Assembly (NCBI GenBank): GCA_963811595.1
Contig: CAWERW010000015.1
Location: forward strand, 1-64,000
DNA length: 64,000 bases
Reading direction: 5' to 3'
Source: DASQFQ01 sp963811595
GTDB taxonomy: Bacteria; Actinomycetota; Thermoleophilia; Solirubrobacterales; Solirubrobacteraceae
Shown: piece after piece, positions 49,871 to 62,131 of the stretch
Position numbering within the stretch: position 1 is the stretch's first letter
Layout of the letters: each line of letters begins with the position of its first letter
Position numbers and translations under genes: made by a program
The notes under the pieces: model-generated
What the model was told of the DNA's origin: nothing
What the model saw: the letters and a program-made list of their open reading frames with translations, nothing else
The model's database searches: none

Positions 49871-51838
49871 ATGCGCGTGCCGTGGATCGCCGCCGCCGGC
49901 CTCTCGATCCTGCTGACGGCCGCCGCGGTGCTCGACGCGCTGTCGGGTCGGGGGTCGGGGGTCGCGCTCACCACCGCCTGGGGCGTGGTCACGCTCGTGC
50001 CGATCGCGTTCGGCCTGCTCGTCCTCATGCGCCGGCCGGGCCACCCGATCGGCTGGCTGCTGCTCGCGGACGCAGCGGTGCTCGTGCTGGTGGGGTTCGC
50101 GGACGCGTACGCGCGCTACGCCGCGCTCGGCCACCCGGGCGCGCTCCCGGGCGGCGCGTGGGGGGTCGTCGTCGCCGACCGCGCCTGGCCGCTGCTGTTC
50201 GCCGGCGTGACCGCGATCGCCTGGGTGTTCCCCGACGGCCGGCTGCCCTCCCCGCGCTGGCGCCCCTGGGCGATCGGCGCGGCGCTGTCGTACGCGGGCC
50301 TGATCGTGTGCACGGTGCTGGCGGACGAGCCGTTCAGCGACCCGTTCGCCGCGGTCGCCCGGCCGCTGCCCGACGTGCCGATGAGCGTGATCGGCGTGCC
50401 GCTCGCGCTGTGCGCGCTCGGCTCCGTCGGCGCCATGGTCGGCGCCGTCCTGGCGGTGCGGTCCCGGCTCCGCCGCGCCTCCGGGATCGAGCGCCAGCAG
50501 CTGCGGTGGCTCGCCTACGCGGCCGCGCTGGTTCCCCTGGCGGTGGCGATCTGCCTCCTGGAGGTGGCCGTCACAGGCTCGGACGGCCCGGTCGCGCTCG
50601 CGGGCCTGATCGTCGCGCTGAGCGCGGTCCCGGCGGGCGTGGGCATCGCGATCCTGCGCTACCGGCTCTACGAGATCGACCGGCTGATCAACCGCACGCT
50701 GGTCTACGCCGCGCTGACCGCCGCGCTGGCCGCCGTGTTCGCGGCGGTCTCGCTCGGGCTCGGCGTCGCGATCGGCTCCGGGTCCACGCTCGCCACCGCC
50801 GCGGCGACGCTCGCCGTGGCGCTGCTCTTCGGGCCCCTGCGCGCCCGCACGCAGCTGCTGGTCGACCGCCGCTTCGACCGTGCCCGCTACGCCGGGCTGC
50901 AGACGGTGGAGCGGTTCCTCGAGGACCTGCGCGCCGGTCGCGCGGCGCCCGAGGCGACCGGCGCCATGCTCGCCGAGGCGCTCGGCGATCCGGAGCTGGA
51001 GCTGCGCTTCCGCCTCGACGGTGACGTCGAGGTCGACGCGGAGGGCCGCGTGCACGCCGGGCCGGATCCCCCGGGCCGGGCGCGCACCCCGGTGCGCCGC
51101 GGCGACCTCGCGCTCGCGACGGTCGTCCACGACCCGTCGCTCGCGGAGCGGCCCGACCTGCTGGACAGCACGATCGGCGCGGCCGGGCTGGCGATCGAGA
51201 TCGCTCGCCTGCGCGTCGAGGTGCGCCGCCGGCTCGCCGAGGTCGAGGCGTCGCGCGCCCGCATCGTCACCGCCGGCTACGAGGAGCGCCGCCGGCTCGA
51301 GCGCGATCTGCACGACGGCGCGCAGCAGCGGCTCGTCTCGATCGGGCTCGCGCTCCGCCATCTGCAGCACGGAGTGCCGGACCCGGGACCGCTCGACGCG
51401 GTCGTCGTGGAGGTCTCGAGCGCGATCGAGGAGCTGCGCGAGCTCGCGCGCGGCGTCCGGCCCGCGGGCCTCGACGACGGGCTCGGCCACGCGCTGCGCG
51501 AGCTGGCCGCGCGCTCGCGGCTGCAGACGCGCGTCGACGCGACCGACGAGCGCTTCGAGGACCGGATCGAGACCGCGGCGTACTTCGTGGCCAGCGAGGC
51601 GCTCGCCAACGCCGCCAAGCACGCCGGCGCCGCCACGGTCGCCATCGCCGCCACGCGCCGGAACGGCAGCCTCGTCGTGCGGATCCGCGACGACGGCGTC
51701 GGCGGCGCGACGCCGGTGGAGGGCTCCGGCCTGGCGGGGATCACCGACCGCATCGCCGCGCTGGGCGGCACCGTCTCGGTCAGCAGCCCGCCGGGCGAGG
51801 GGACCGAGATCGTCGCGGAGCTGCCGTGCGGGTCGTGA
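49871..51838 (+). CDS. Sensor histidine kinase (NarL-type partner, HisKA_3)
   Basis: A 655-aa membrane kinase. The N-terminal half has about ten hydrophobic helices, with WVFPDGRLPSPRWRPWA between helices as in many actinobacterial sensors. IDRLINRTLVYAALTAALAAVFAAVS precedes the cytosolic part. The phosphoacceptor motif ERRRLERDLHDGAQQRLVSIGLALRHLQ (HisKA_3) and the ATPase motifs ASEALANAAKHAGAA, IRDDGVGG and GSGLAGITDRIAALGG follow. It phosphorylates the response regulator whose gene overlaps its 3' end by 13 bp. The signal is unknown. Confidence 0.9.
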   Translation: MRVPWIAAAGLSILLTAAAVLDALSGRGSGVALTTAWGVVTLVPIAFGLLVLMRRPGHPIGWLLLADAAVLVLVGFADAYARYAALGHPGALPGGAWGVVVADRAWPLLFAGVTAIAWVFPDGRLPSPRWRPWAIGAALSYAGLIVCTVLADEPFSDPFAAVARPLPDVPMSVIGVPLALCALGSVGAMVGAVLAVRSRLRRASGIERQQLRWLAYAAALVPLAVAICLLEVAVTGSDGPVALAGLIVALSAVPAGVGIAILRYRLYEIDRLINRTLVYAALTAALAAVFAAVSLGLGVAIGSGSTLATAAATLAVALLFGPLRARTQLLVDRRFDRARYAGLQTVERFLEDLRAGRAAPEATGAMLAEALGDPELELRFRLDGDVEVDAEGRVHAGPDPPGRARTPVRRGDLALATVVHDPSLAERPDLLDSTIGAAGLAIEIARLRVEVRRRLAEVEASRARIVTAGYEERRRLERDLHDGAQQRLVSIGLALRHLQHGVPDPGPLDAVVVEVSSAIEELRELARGVRPAGLDDGLGHALRELAARSRLQTRVDATDERFEDRIETAAYFVASEALANAAKHAGAATVAIAATRRNGSLVVRIRDDGVGGATPVEGSGLAGITDRIAALGGTVSVSSPPGEGTEIVAELPCGS

Positions 51839-52476
51839 TCGCCGAGGACCAGGCGCTGCTGCGCGACGGGCTCCAGCGACTGTTCGAGGACAGCGGCCAC
51901 ACCGTGGTCGCCGCCGTCGACGACGCCGACCGGCTCCGCGGCGCGGTCAGCGAGCACGTCCCCGACCTCGCCGTGGTCGACGTCCGCATGCCGCCGACGC
52001 ACACCGACGAGGGCATCCGTGCGGCGCGCTGGATCCGCGACGCGCATCCGGACGTGGGCGTGCTCGTGCTCTCCCAGCACGTCGAGGCCGCGGGAGCGGT
52101 CGGGCTGGTCTCGCGGGGCGGCTTCGGCTACCTCCTCAAGGACCGCGTGCTCGACGTCGCCGACTTCCTCGAGGCGGCCGAGCGCGTCGCGCGCGGCGGC
52201 TCGGCGCTGGATCCGAAGGTGGTGTCGTCGCTCGTCGGCCACGACCCGGGCGACGGGCTCGCGGTGCTCAGCGCGCGCGAGCGCGAGGTGCTCGCGCTGA
52301 TGGCGGAAGGCCTCACCAACGCCGCGATCGCGCGCCGGCTGGTGCTGACCGAGCGGACGGTCGAGGGGCACGTCCGCAGCGTCCTGATGAAGCTCGACCT
52401 GCCCGCGGGCGCGGACGCGCACCGGCGCGTGCTCGCGGTCATCGCGTACCTGCGCGCGGCCGAGACCACGCGCTAG
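51826..52476 (+). CDS. NarL/FixJ-family response regulator
   Basis: 216 aa. The receiver domain shows VVIAEDQALLRDGLQRLFE, phosphoacceptor Asp in DLAVVDVRMPP, VLVLSQH and the lysine of GYLLKDRV. The LuxR-type helix-turn-helix reads LSAREREVLALMAEGLTNAAIARRLVLTERTVEGHVRSVLMKLDL. GTG 51826 lies within the kinase gene, so the two are co-translated. Targets are not evident from flanking sequence. Confidence 0.93.
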   Translation: MRVVIAEDQALLRDGLQRLFEDSGHTVVAAVDDADRLRGAVSEHVPDLAVVDVRMPPTHTDEGIRAARWIRDAHPDVGVLVLSQHVEAAGAVGLVSRGGFGYLLKDRVLDVADFLEAAERVARGGSALDPKVVSSLVGHDPGDGLAVLSAREREVLALMAEGLTNAAIARRLVLTERTVEGHVRSVLMKLDLPAGADAHRRVLAVIAYLRAAETTR

Positions 52477-52538
52477 CACTCGCCAGGTCCAGTGCTGGCG
52501 ACGGCGACGGCGAGCCGGAGCGGGCGGATGCTGGAGCC

Positions 52539-53033
52539 ATGTCCACCACCCATCACATCCCCCGGCTGGCGGCCGTCGTCGCGCTCGGCGCGCTTGCCGC
52601 CGCCATCCTCACCGGCCCCGGCGCCTCGGCGCAGGGCGGCCGCACCATCACCATCACGGAGCCCGACAAGGGCGCCACCTTCAAGCACGTCCGCAACACG
52701 AAGACGAAGTCGCGGCGGGCGAACTCGCTCGGCGACGTCATCGCCTTCGCGAACCGCGTCACCGACGCGTCCGGCCAGAGCCTCGGCAAGAACCACGCCG
52801 CCTGCGTCACGACGGTCGGCGCGCGCGACTTCGCCAAGTCCGCCATCAGCTGCACCGGGTCGCTCGTGCTGCGCGACGGGACGATGAGCTGGCAGGGCAC
52901 GTTCGACGTCGGCGCGTCCTCGACCACCGGCACGATCACCGGCGGAACCGGCGCCTACGCGAACGCCCGCGGCGTGTTCGTCGCCAAGCAGGATCGCAAC
53001 GGCACGCAGGACACGATCACCCTCGCGCCATGA
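52539..53033 (+). CDS. Secreted small beta-barrel (allene-oxide-cyclase/dirigent-like) protein
   Basis: 164 aa. Signal peptide MSTTHHIPRLAAVVALGALAAAILTGPGASAQ, then a compact beta domain. Its segments are TITITEPDKGATFKHV, SLGDVIAFANRVTDASGQSLGKNHAACVTTVG, SCTGSLVLRDGTMSWQGTFDVGASSTTGTITGGTGAYANARGVFVAK. The GGTGAYANARG segment is characteristic of the allene oxide cyclase barrel/dirigent superfamily. Function in bacteria is unknown. ATG 52539 follows GATGCT by 6 nt, and the stop overlaps the next gene (ATGA). Confidence 0.7.
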   Translation: MSTTHHIPRLAAVVALGALAAAILTGPGASAQGGRTITITEPDKGATFKHVRNTKTKSRRANSLGDVIAFANRVTDASGQSLGKNHAACVTTVGARDFAKSAISCTGSLVLRDGTMSWQGTFDVGASSTTGTITGGTGAYANARGVFVAKQDRNGTQDTITLAP

Positions 53034-53314
53034 GCGCCTCCGCACACCGCCCGGCCGTGGACATCGCGCCGCCCACGGCGCGCCCCGGCCTCGCCCTCCT
53101 GCTCGCTCTCCTGGCCGTTCCCGGCTCGACGTGGGCGTGGGAGCTGCCGCTCGGCGGCCTCTGGATCGGCCTGCCGCTGGCCGTCGCCGCGATCGTGCTC
53201 GGCGTGCGTGCGCGCCGAGCCGGCCAGGGCCGCGCGATGGCCACCGCCGCGATCGTGATCGCCGGCCTCTGCCTCGCGCAGATGGCGATCTACACGATCG
53301 CCGTCTCGGTCTAG
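53030..53314 (+). CDS. Small DUF4190-like membrane protein
   Basis: 94 aa with two to three hydrophobic helices: GLALLLALLAVPGSTWAWE, LWIGLPLAVAAIVLGVRARR and MATAAIVIAGLCLAQMAIYTIAV. The helix-RARRAGQGRAMA-helix order resembles DUF4190 proteins. The ATG overlaps the preceding stop (ATGA), so the two genes are coupled. Function unknown. Confidence 0.65.
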   Translation: MSASAHRPAVDIAPPTARPGLALLLALLAVPGSTWAWELPLGGLWIGLPLAVAAIVLGVRARRAGQGRAMATAAIVIAGLCLAQMAIYTIAVSV

Positions 53315-53409
53315 GAATGAGGTGCCACGGCGCTCAGGCGCCCGTCGAAGAACAGGCGGTGCGTCCGGGGCGCCCGAGCCGTGGATGCCGGGCGACGCAC
53401 GATGGTGAA

Positions 53410-53430
53410 GCCCATAGTGGGGTTATGGGC
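53410..53430. repeat. Small hairpin in the gap before secA's end
   Basis: GCCCATA (53410-53416) pairs with TATGGGC (53424-53430) around GTGGGGT, within a 187-bp gap without a convincing gene. Nothing else is recognisable in this stretch. Confidence 0.3.
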
Positions 53431-53501
53431 AAGCCATCGGGTGGCGATCCGGCGCCGCGGATCGGGTGCATCCGGGCGTGCCGACTTCTTTGACGGGCGC
53501 C

Positions 53502-56348
<2,847 letters not shown>

Positions 56349-56354
56349 ACGTCC

Positions 56355-56360
56355 AGTGTA
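56355..56360 (-). promoter_or_regulatory. -10 element (TACACT) of secA
   Basis: TACACT ends 6 nt before the secA ATG, with no ribosome-binding site between them. Confidence 0.45.
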
Positions 56361-56378
56361 GGGAGCCGCGGGAGGCCG

Positions 56379-56756
56379 CTACATGGCCGGCAGCTGCCCG
56401 CCGGCCGCCTCCGGGGGCGGCATCGGCGGGGCGCCCGCGGCGGCGCGCTGCTCGCGCCGCTTGCGCCGCTTGTCGCGGTGGCGCTTGACCTGGCGACCGA
56501 GCTCGTCGGCGACGAGGTTGACCGAGTGGTTGAGGTCGCGCGACGCGTCCTTCGCGCGCAGGGTGACGCCCTTCAGGTAGAGCGTCGCCTCGGCCACCAT
56601 GTTGTCGGGGTTGGCCGGGTTGCGCTCCTTCGCGACCTCGATCTCGAGCACCGCGAGATCGGAGACCTGCTTGGCGATCTTCTGGAACCGGCGGGCGACG
56701 TGCTCGCGCAGCTCTTCGCTGACCGGAAGGTTGCGTCCCTTTACCTCGATCCGCAT
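56379..56756 (-). CDS. hpf: Ribosome hibernation promotion factor, short form
   Basis: 125 aa. The S30AE/YfiA domain is intact: MRIEVKGRNLPVSEELREHVARRFQKIAKQVSDLAVLEIEVAKERNPANPDNMVAEATLYLKGVTLRAKDASRDLNHSVNLVADELGRQVKRHRDKRRKRREQ. A Pro/Ala-rich tail follows. Long-form actinobacterial proteins are about 220-270 aa with a dimerisation domain; that domain is absent here, so 100S dimers through it would not be expected. GAGGAG precedes the ATG. It is next to secA, the usual location. Confidence 0.9.
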   Translation of the reverse strand: MRIEVKGRNLPVSEELREHVARRFQKIAKQVSDLAVLEIEVAKERNPANPDNMVAEATLYLKGVTLRAKDASRDLNHSVNLVADELGRQVKRHRDKRRKRREQRAAAGAPPMPPPEAAGGQLPAM

Positions 56757-56807
56757 GGGACTCCTCTCGTGTGCCAGAAGTTGCCGGACTCAGGACTCTA
56801 CAGCCCG

Positions 56808-57473
56808 TCAAAGCGTCCTCACATAGGTGGCCGCCCCCACCCACGCCGCGCCGCGCTCCTTCAGCGCGCGGGCGCACACGTCGAGCGTGGCGCCGGTCGT
56901 GTGGACGTCGTCGACGAGCAGCACCGCGCGCGGTGGAGCGCCGGTCGCGGCGACCGCGAAGCGCCCCGCGCGGCGCCGCTGCGCCCGCCCCGCGCCGACC
57001 TGCCGCCGCCCGCGGTCGGAGCGCCGCAGGCAGGCCGAGAGCGGCAGCCCGGTGCGCGCGGCGAGCCCGGCCGCCAGCAGCGCCGCGGGATCGAAGCCGC
57101 GGCGGCGCAGCCGGCCCCGGTGCGGCGGCACGGGCACGATGCCGGCGGCCGCGCGGAGGTCGGCCGGCAGGTTGGCCGCCATGTGCGCGGCCATCAGCCC
57201 CGCGACGGGGAGCGCGGCGCGGAACTTCAGCGCCCCGACGAGATCGCGCGCGGCCCCCTCGTAGGCGAGCGGCGCCCACGCGCGGTCGAACGCCGCCGCC
57301 GCGGCCGGGCAGCCGGAGCGGTGGCGGGGCAGCCCGCAGCGCGGGCAGCGGTGCCCGCGCAGCCACGGCAGCGCGCGCAGGCAGGCGGCGCACACCATCC
57401 CCGCGCGCAGCGGCCGGCGGCATGCGACACAAAGGGGAGGGACGAGGAGATCGACGAAGGGCACGCCGGACAC
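56808..57473 (-). CDS. ComF family phosphoribosyltransferase-like protein
   Basis: About 221 aa. The N-terminal zinc ribbon is LCVACRRPLRAGMVCAACLRALPWLRGHRCPRCGLPRHRSGCP. The C-terminal PRPP-binding loop is VLLVDDVHTTGATLDVCARAL. ComF proteins are linked to DNA uptake in competent bacteria, but many carriers are not known to be competent. GTG 57473 was chosen (MSGVPFVDLLVPPLC); GTG 57464 is an alternative, and a longer reading to 57578 would overlap the divergent gene. Confidence 0.88.
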   Translation of the reverse strand: MSGVPFVDLLVPPLCVACRRPLRAGMVCAACLRALPWLRGHRCPRCGLPRHRSGCPAAAAAFDRAWAPLAYEGAARDLVGALKFRAALPVAGLMAAHMAANLPADLRAAAGIVPVPPHRGRLRRRGFDPAALLAAGLAARTGLPLSACLRRSDRGRRQVGAGRAQRRRAGRFAVAATGAPPRAVLLVDDVHTTGATLDVCARALKERGAAWVGAATYVRTL

Positions 57474-57525
57474 CGTGCCGCCGCGGGAGCGACGGAACAG
57501 CACGGCCTCGTCACAATCGTGTGCC

Positions 57526-58335
57526 GTGTCGCTCGACACTTCGTGGAACTTCGCGCCCGGCGTGCTGATCGCCCTCATCGGCTACGGCGTCGTCTACGGG
57601 CTGCGCTGGCGCCGCTCGCGCGCCGAGGGCGGCCCGCGCGCGGCCGGCGGGTGGCGGCTCGCCGCGTGGCTCGGCGGCCTACTGTGCCTGTTCGTCGCGC
57701 TCGTGTCCCCGCTCGACGTGCTCGGCGAGCAGCTCGCCTCCGCGCACATGGTCCAGCATCTGCTCGTCGCCGACCTCGCCGCGATCCTGCTCACGGTCGC
57801 GCTGACCAAGCACATCCTGCGCCCCGTCACCCGCCGCATCCAGTGGCTCGAGCGCAAGGCCGGGCCGTTCGGCCACCCCGCGTTCGGCGTCGTCGCCTAC
57901 GTCGGCGTGATGTGGCTCTGGCACGTGCCGTACTTCTACGACGCCGCCCTCCACAACGGCGGCGTCCACGTCCTCGAGCACCTCAGCTTCGCCGCCGCCG
58001 GGCTCCTCTACTGGTGGCACCTGCTCTCCCCCATCCGCAGCCGGCTGCGCCTCGGCGGCATGGGCCCGGTGCTCTACATGGCCTCGACGAAGGTGCTCGT
58101 CGGCCTGCTCGGGATCGTCCTCGCGTTCTCCCCCGAGCTGCTCTACGACTACGACTGGAGCGGCACGCGGCTCGGGATGACACCGCTGGACGACCTCCAC
58201 GTCGCCGGGCTGATCATGGCCCTCGAGCAATCGCTCGTGATGGGCGTGGCGCTCGTCTACCTGTTCACGCGCATGCTGTCGGAGGCCGACCGCGAGGACG
58301 AGCGCGCCGAGCGGTACGAGGCCTCGCCCTCCTGA
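57526..58335 (+). CDS. Cytochrome c oxidase assembly factor, CtaG type
   Basis: A 269-aa polytopic protein of the caa3-type CtaG family (not the Cox11 CtaG of proteobacteria). It has about seven helices. Conserved ASAHMVQHLLVADLAAILL, WLWHVPYFYDAALHNGGVHVLEHLSFAAAGLLYWWHL and VAGLIMALEQSLVMGVALVYLFTRML carry the His residues thought to handle copper. GTG 57526 follows CACAAT by 8 nt. Its last 79 bp overlap the convergent marR gene. Confidence 0.88.
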   Translation: MSLDTSWNFAPGVLIALIGYGVVYGLRWRRSRAEGGPRAAGGWRLAAWLGGLLCLFVALVSPLDVLGEQLASAHMVQHLLVADLAAILLTVALTKHILRPVTRRIQWLERKAGPFGHPAFGVVAYVGVMWLWHVPYFYDAALHNGGVHVLEHLSFAAAGLLYWWHLLSPIRSRLRLGGMGPVLYMASTKVLVGLLGIVLAFSPELLYDYDWSGTRLGMTPLDDLHVAGLIMALEQSLVMGVALVYLFTRMLSEADREDERAERYEASPS

Positions 58336-58805
58336 CCGGCCCGCAGACGCCCGCGGATGCGCTCGGCGTGCGCCTCCTGCAGCCGCCGCGTCTCGCGCAG
58401 GAAGTCGAGCACGACCAGCGCGTCGTCGCCGCTCAGGGTCTCGCGCTGCGCGGCCAGCGCCTGCCCGAGCGGCGCGTAGAGGTCGCGGGTCGTCGCGCGC
58501 GCCTCCTCGGTCAGCTCGACGAGCACGCGCCGGCGATCGGCGGGATCCGCCACGCGGCGGGCGAGCCCGGCGCGCTCGAGGCGGTCGATCACCGTCGTCA
58601 CCGCGCCGGTGCTGAGGCTCGCCTCACGGGCGAGCCGGCCGGCGGAGACGCCTTCCAGCCGCTCGATGATGTCGAGGCAGCGCATGTCGGTGCGGTTGAT
58701 CCCGAGGTGGTCGGCGACGGCCTGGTCGGAGATGTCGCCGGCCACGCCCTGGAGGCGGAGCTCCTCGAAGATCTCTGCCAGCACCATCTCGCGCGCTTCG
58801 TTCAC
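58257..58805 (-). CDS. MarR family transcriptional regulator
   Basis: About 182 aa. The winged helix is RLAREASLSTGAVTTVIDRLERAGLARRVADPADRRRVLVELTEEAR, with DISDQAVADHLGINRTDMRCLDIIERL before it. The start GTG 58805 (VNEAREMVLAE) was chosen over GTG 58838 because AAGGTT, a possible -10, lies 7 nt upstream and the operator-like palindrome lies between the two codons. The C-terminus overlaps the convergent ctaG-like gene. The ligand is unknown. Confidence 0.85.
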   Translation of the reverse strand: MNEAREMVLAEIFEELRLQGVAGDISDQAVADHLGINRTDMRCLDIIERLEGVSAGRLAREASLSTGAVTTVIDRLERAGLARRVADPADRRRVLVELTEEARATTRDLYAPLGQALAAQRETLSGDDALVVLDFLRETRRLQEAHAERIRGRLRAGQEGEASYRSARSSSRSASDSMRVNR

Positions 58806-58823
58806 GCGACCGAACCTTTGTTC

Positions 58824-58834
58824 TGAACTGTTCA
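58824..58834. promoter_or_regulatory. MarR-type operator
   Basis: TGAACTGTTCA is a perfect palindrome around a central T, inside the promoter region of the marR gene. Autorepression is likely by analogy with other MarR proteins. Confidence 0.45.
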
Positions 58835-58878
58835 ACACTCAAGAAAGCCTACTCGGTCCGGCGGAGGATCTGCGTTGC

Positions 58879-60093
58879 TCAGCTCCAGGAGCGCAGGTAG
58901 TCGCGCTGCGCGGGCGTGAGGACGTCGATCTCCACGCCCAGCGACTCGAGCTTGAGCCGCGCCACCTCGCGGTCGACCGCCTCCGGCACGGGGTGCACGC
59001 CCGCGCCGAGCTCGCGCGGATGGCGCACGAGGTGCTCGACCGCGAGCGCCTGGTTGGCGAACGACATGTCCATCACCGCGGCGGGATGGCCCTGGCCGGC
59101 GGCGAGGTTGACCACGCGGCCGGAGGCCAGCAGGTTCAGGCGCCGCCCGCCGAGGTCGTACTGCTCGACCATCGGCAGCACCTCGTGCGGCTCGCCGCCC
59201 GCGTCGCGCAGCGCGGCGAGGTCGATCTCGATGTCGAAGTGCCCCGCGTTGGCGAGGACGGCGCCGTCCTTCATGCGCTCGAAGTGCTCGCCGCTCAGCA
59301 CGGCCTGTGAGCCGGTGACGGTCACGAACACGTCGCCGCGCTCGGCGGCCGCGACCGCGGGCATCACCTCGAAGCCCTCCATGCGGGCCTCGAGCGCCCG
59401 CATCGGGTCGACCTCGCAGACGATCACCTGTGCGCCGGCTCCGCGCGCCCGCAGCGCGACGCCCTTGCCGGTCCAGCCGTAGCCGAGGATCACGAACGTC
59501 TTGCCGGCCACGAGCAGGTTCGTCGCGCGCAGGATGCCGTCGATCGTCGACTGGCCGGTGCCGTAGTGGTCGTTGAACAGCCGCTCCGTGCCCGCCTCGT
59601 TGACCGCGAGGACGGGGCAGCCGAGCCGCCCCTCCGCCTCGAGCGCGCGCAGCCGCAGCAGGCCGGTGGTGGTCTCCTCGGTCCCGCCGAGCATGTCGGG
59701 CAGCCGCTCGGGGTGGCGGTCGTGGATGACCGTCAGGAGGTCGGCGCCGTCGTCGAGCGTGACCTGCGGCTCCGCCGCCACGAGCCCGAGCACGTTGGCG
59801 ACGTAGGCGTCGACGTCCTCGCCGCGGCGGCCGCGAACGTCGACGTCAGAGGACAGGGCAGAGACGACGTCGTCCTGCGTCGAGAGCGGGTTCGCAGCGG
59901 CGAGCGCCGCCTCCGCCCCGCCCGCGACGAGCGTCCTCACCAGATTCGCCGTCTCCGCCGTGATGTGCAGGCAGGCGGCCACGCGCACGCCCGCGAGCGG
60001 TCGCTCGGAGGCGAACCGCTCGCGGATCGAGCGCAGCACCGGCATCTGCGCGTCCGCCCACTCGATGCGGGCGAGACCGGCGCGCGACGCCAT
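58879..60093 (-). CDS. Adenosylhomocysteinase paralogue, short type
   Basis: 404 aa. The family's NAD-binding motif appears as VILGYGWTGKGVALRARGAGAQVIVCEVDPMRALEARMEGFEV. The N-terminal part has VAACLHITAETANLVRTLVAGGAEAALAAANPLSTQDD, and TEETTTGLLRLRAL supplies the adenosine-binding Thr/Glu. It lacks the ~40-residue insertion of the bacterial long form encoded just upstream, so it resembles the archaeal/thermophilic subgroup. It may hydrolyse SAH or a related nucleoside such as S-inosylhomocysteine; this is not decided by sequence. The start is 7 bp after the upstream stop. Confidence 0.85.
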   Translation of the reverse strand: MASRAGLARIEWADAQMPVLRSIRERFASERPLAGVRVAACLHITAETANLVRTLVAGGAEAALAAANPLSTQDDVVSALSSDVDVRGRRGEDVDAYVANVLGLVAAEPQVTLDDGADLLTVIHDRHPERLPDMLGGTEETTTGLLRLRALEAEGRLGCPVLAVNEAGTERLFNDHYGTGQSTIDGILRATNLLVAGKTFVILGYGWTGKGVALRARGAGAQVIVCEVDPMRALEARMEGFEVMPAVAAAERGDVFVTVTGSQAVLSGEHFERMKDGAVLANAGHFDIEIDLAALRDAGGEPHEVLPMVEQYDLGGRRLNLLASGRVVNLAAGQGHPAAVMDMSFANQALAVEHLVRHPRELGAGVHPVPEAVDREVARLKLESLGVEIDVLTPAQRDYLRSWS

Positions 60094-60100
60094 GGCGCTT

Positions 60101-61524
<1,424 letters not shown>

Positions 61525-61528
<4 letters not shown>

Positions 61529-61896
61529 GCAACCTCCGTGAGGGGTGTCGGTGTGGTGAGCAGGCGCTGGTGCTTCTCCTGCTCCCAGCGCAGCCAGTCG
61601 GGAACGGGGACGTCCTCGGGCCGTTCGGCCTCCGCCTCGAGCCACGCCTCCGTGGCGGCGCGGAGGCGGTCGTCGCTGCGCAGGCGCGCCGCGAAGGCGA
61701 CGTCGGAGAGGCCGACGTCGTGCTCGCCCAGCAGCTCGCGCAGGGTGCGCAGGCGCTGCAGCTCGGCGGGTCCGTAGAGGCGGTAGCCGGACTCCGAGCG
61801 GGCGGGCTCCACGAGCCCGACGCGCTCGACGTAGCGCAGCATGCGCGGCGACCAGCCCGTGGTCTCCGCTGCCTCGTTGATCGTCAGGGCGTCCAT
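61525..61896 (-). CDS. MerR family transcriptional regulator
   Basis: 123 aa. The N-terminal winged helix is INEAAETTGWSPRMLRYVERVGLVEPARSESGYRLYGPAELQRLRTLRELL. A short C-terminal part (LEAEAERPEDVPVPDWLRWEQEKHQRLL) has no cysteines, so it is not a metal sensor of the usual kind. ATG 61896 (MDALTINEAAETTGW) is chosen over a longer reading to 61917. It is co-translated with ahcY and probably controls the merR-ahcY-ahcY2 unit. Confidence 0.85.
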
Positions 61897-61908
61897 CCGG
61901 ACGACAAA

Positions 61909-61930
61909 CCCTAACACAGTTGTGTCAAGG
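61909..61930. promoter_or_regulatory. MerR-type dyad overlapping a -35 box
   Basis: ACACAGTTGTGT at the centre, with flanks CCCTA/CAAGG, makes a 22-bp imperfect dyad. Read leftwards it includes TTGACA (61928-61923), a perfect -35. No good -10 at the usual distance was found, consistent with activator-dependent promoters but also with chance. Confidence 0.45.
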
Positions 61931-61949
61931 TTGGCCGCCGGACGGCGGC

Positions 61950-62111
61950 TCAGCGCGGCTTCGGGCGCGTCCGGCGCGCCTCGAGGCGCTTCTGAACCTG
62001 CGCGATCTTCGCGCGGCCCTGCGGCGACTGCGCGTAGGTCTTCGCCTTGGTGAAGAGGCGGCGGCCCTGAGGAGACGTGGCGAACTTGGCGAGCTTGTTC
62101 ATGAGAGGCAT
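61950..62111 (-). CDS. Small basic protein with two SPQGR repeats
   Basis: A 53-aa frame: MPLMNKLAKFATSPQGRR, LFTKAKTYAQSPQGRAKI, AQVQKRLEARRTRPKPR. TSPQGRR and QSPQGRA are spaced 16 residues apart in a helical, lysine/arginine-rich context. AAGGAC precedes the ATG. The frame lies between merR and the aldehyde dehydrogenase and matches the codon use of neighbours (third positions almost all G/C). I recall similar short proteins in actinobacteria but no function. It could bind DNA or RNA. Confidence 0.65.
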   Translation of the reverse strand: MPLMNKLAKFATSPQGRRLFTKAKTYAQSPQGRAKIAQVQKRLEARRTRPKPR

Positions 62112-62131
62112 GTCCTTGGCCTACCCAATAT

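Noticed and set aside
53311..53415. 34-codon leftward frame MGFTIVRRPASTARAPRTHR...
   Set aside because: Too short, no ribosome site, start inside a small hairpin, no recognisable motif.
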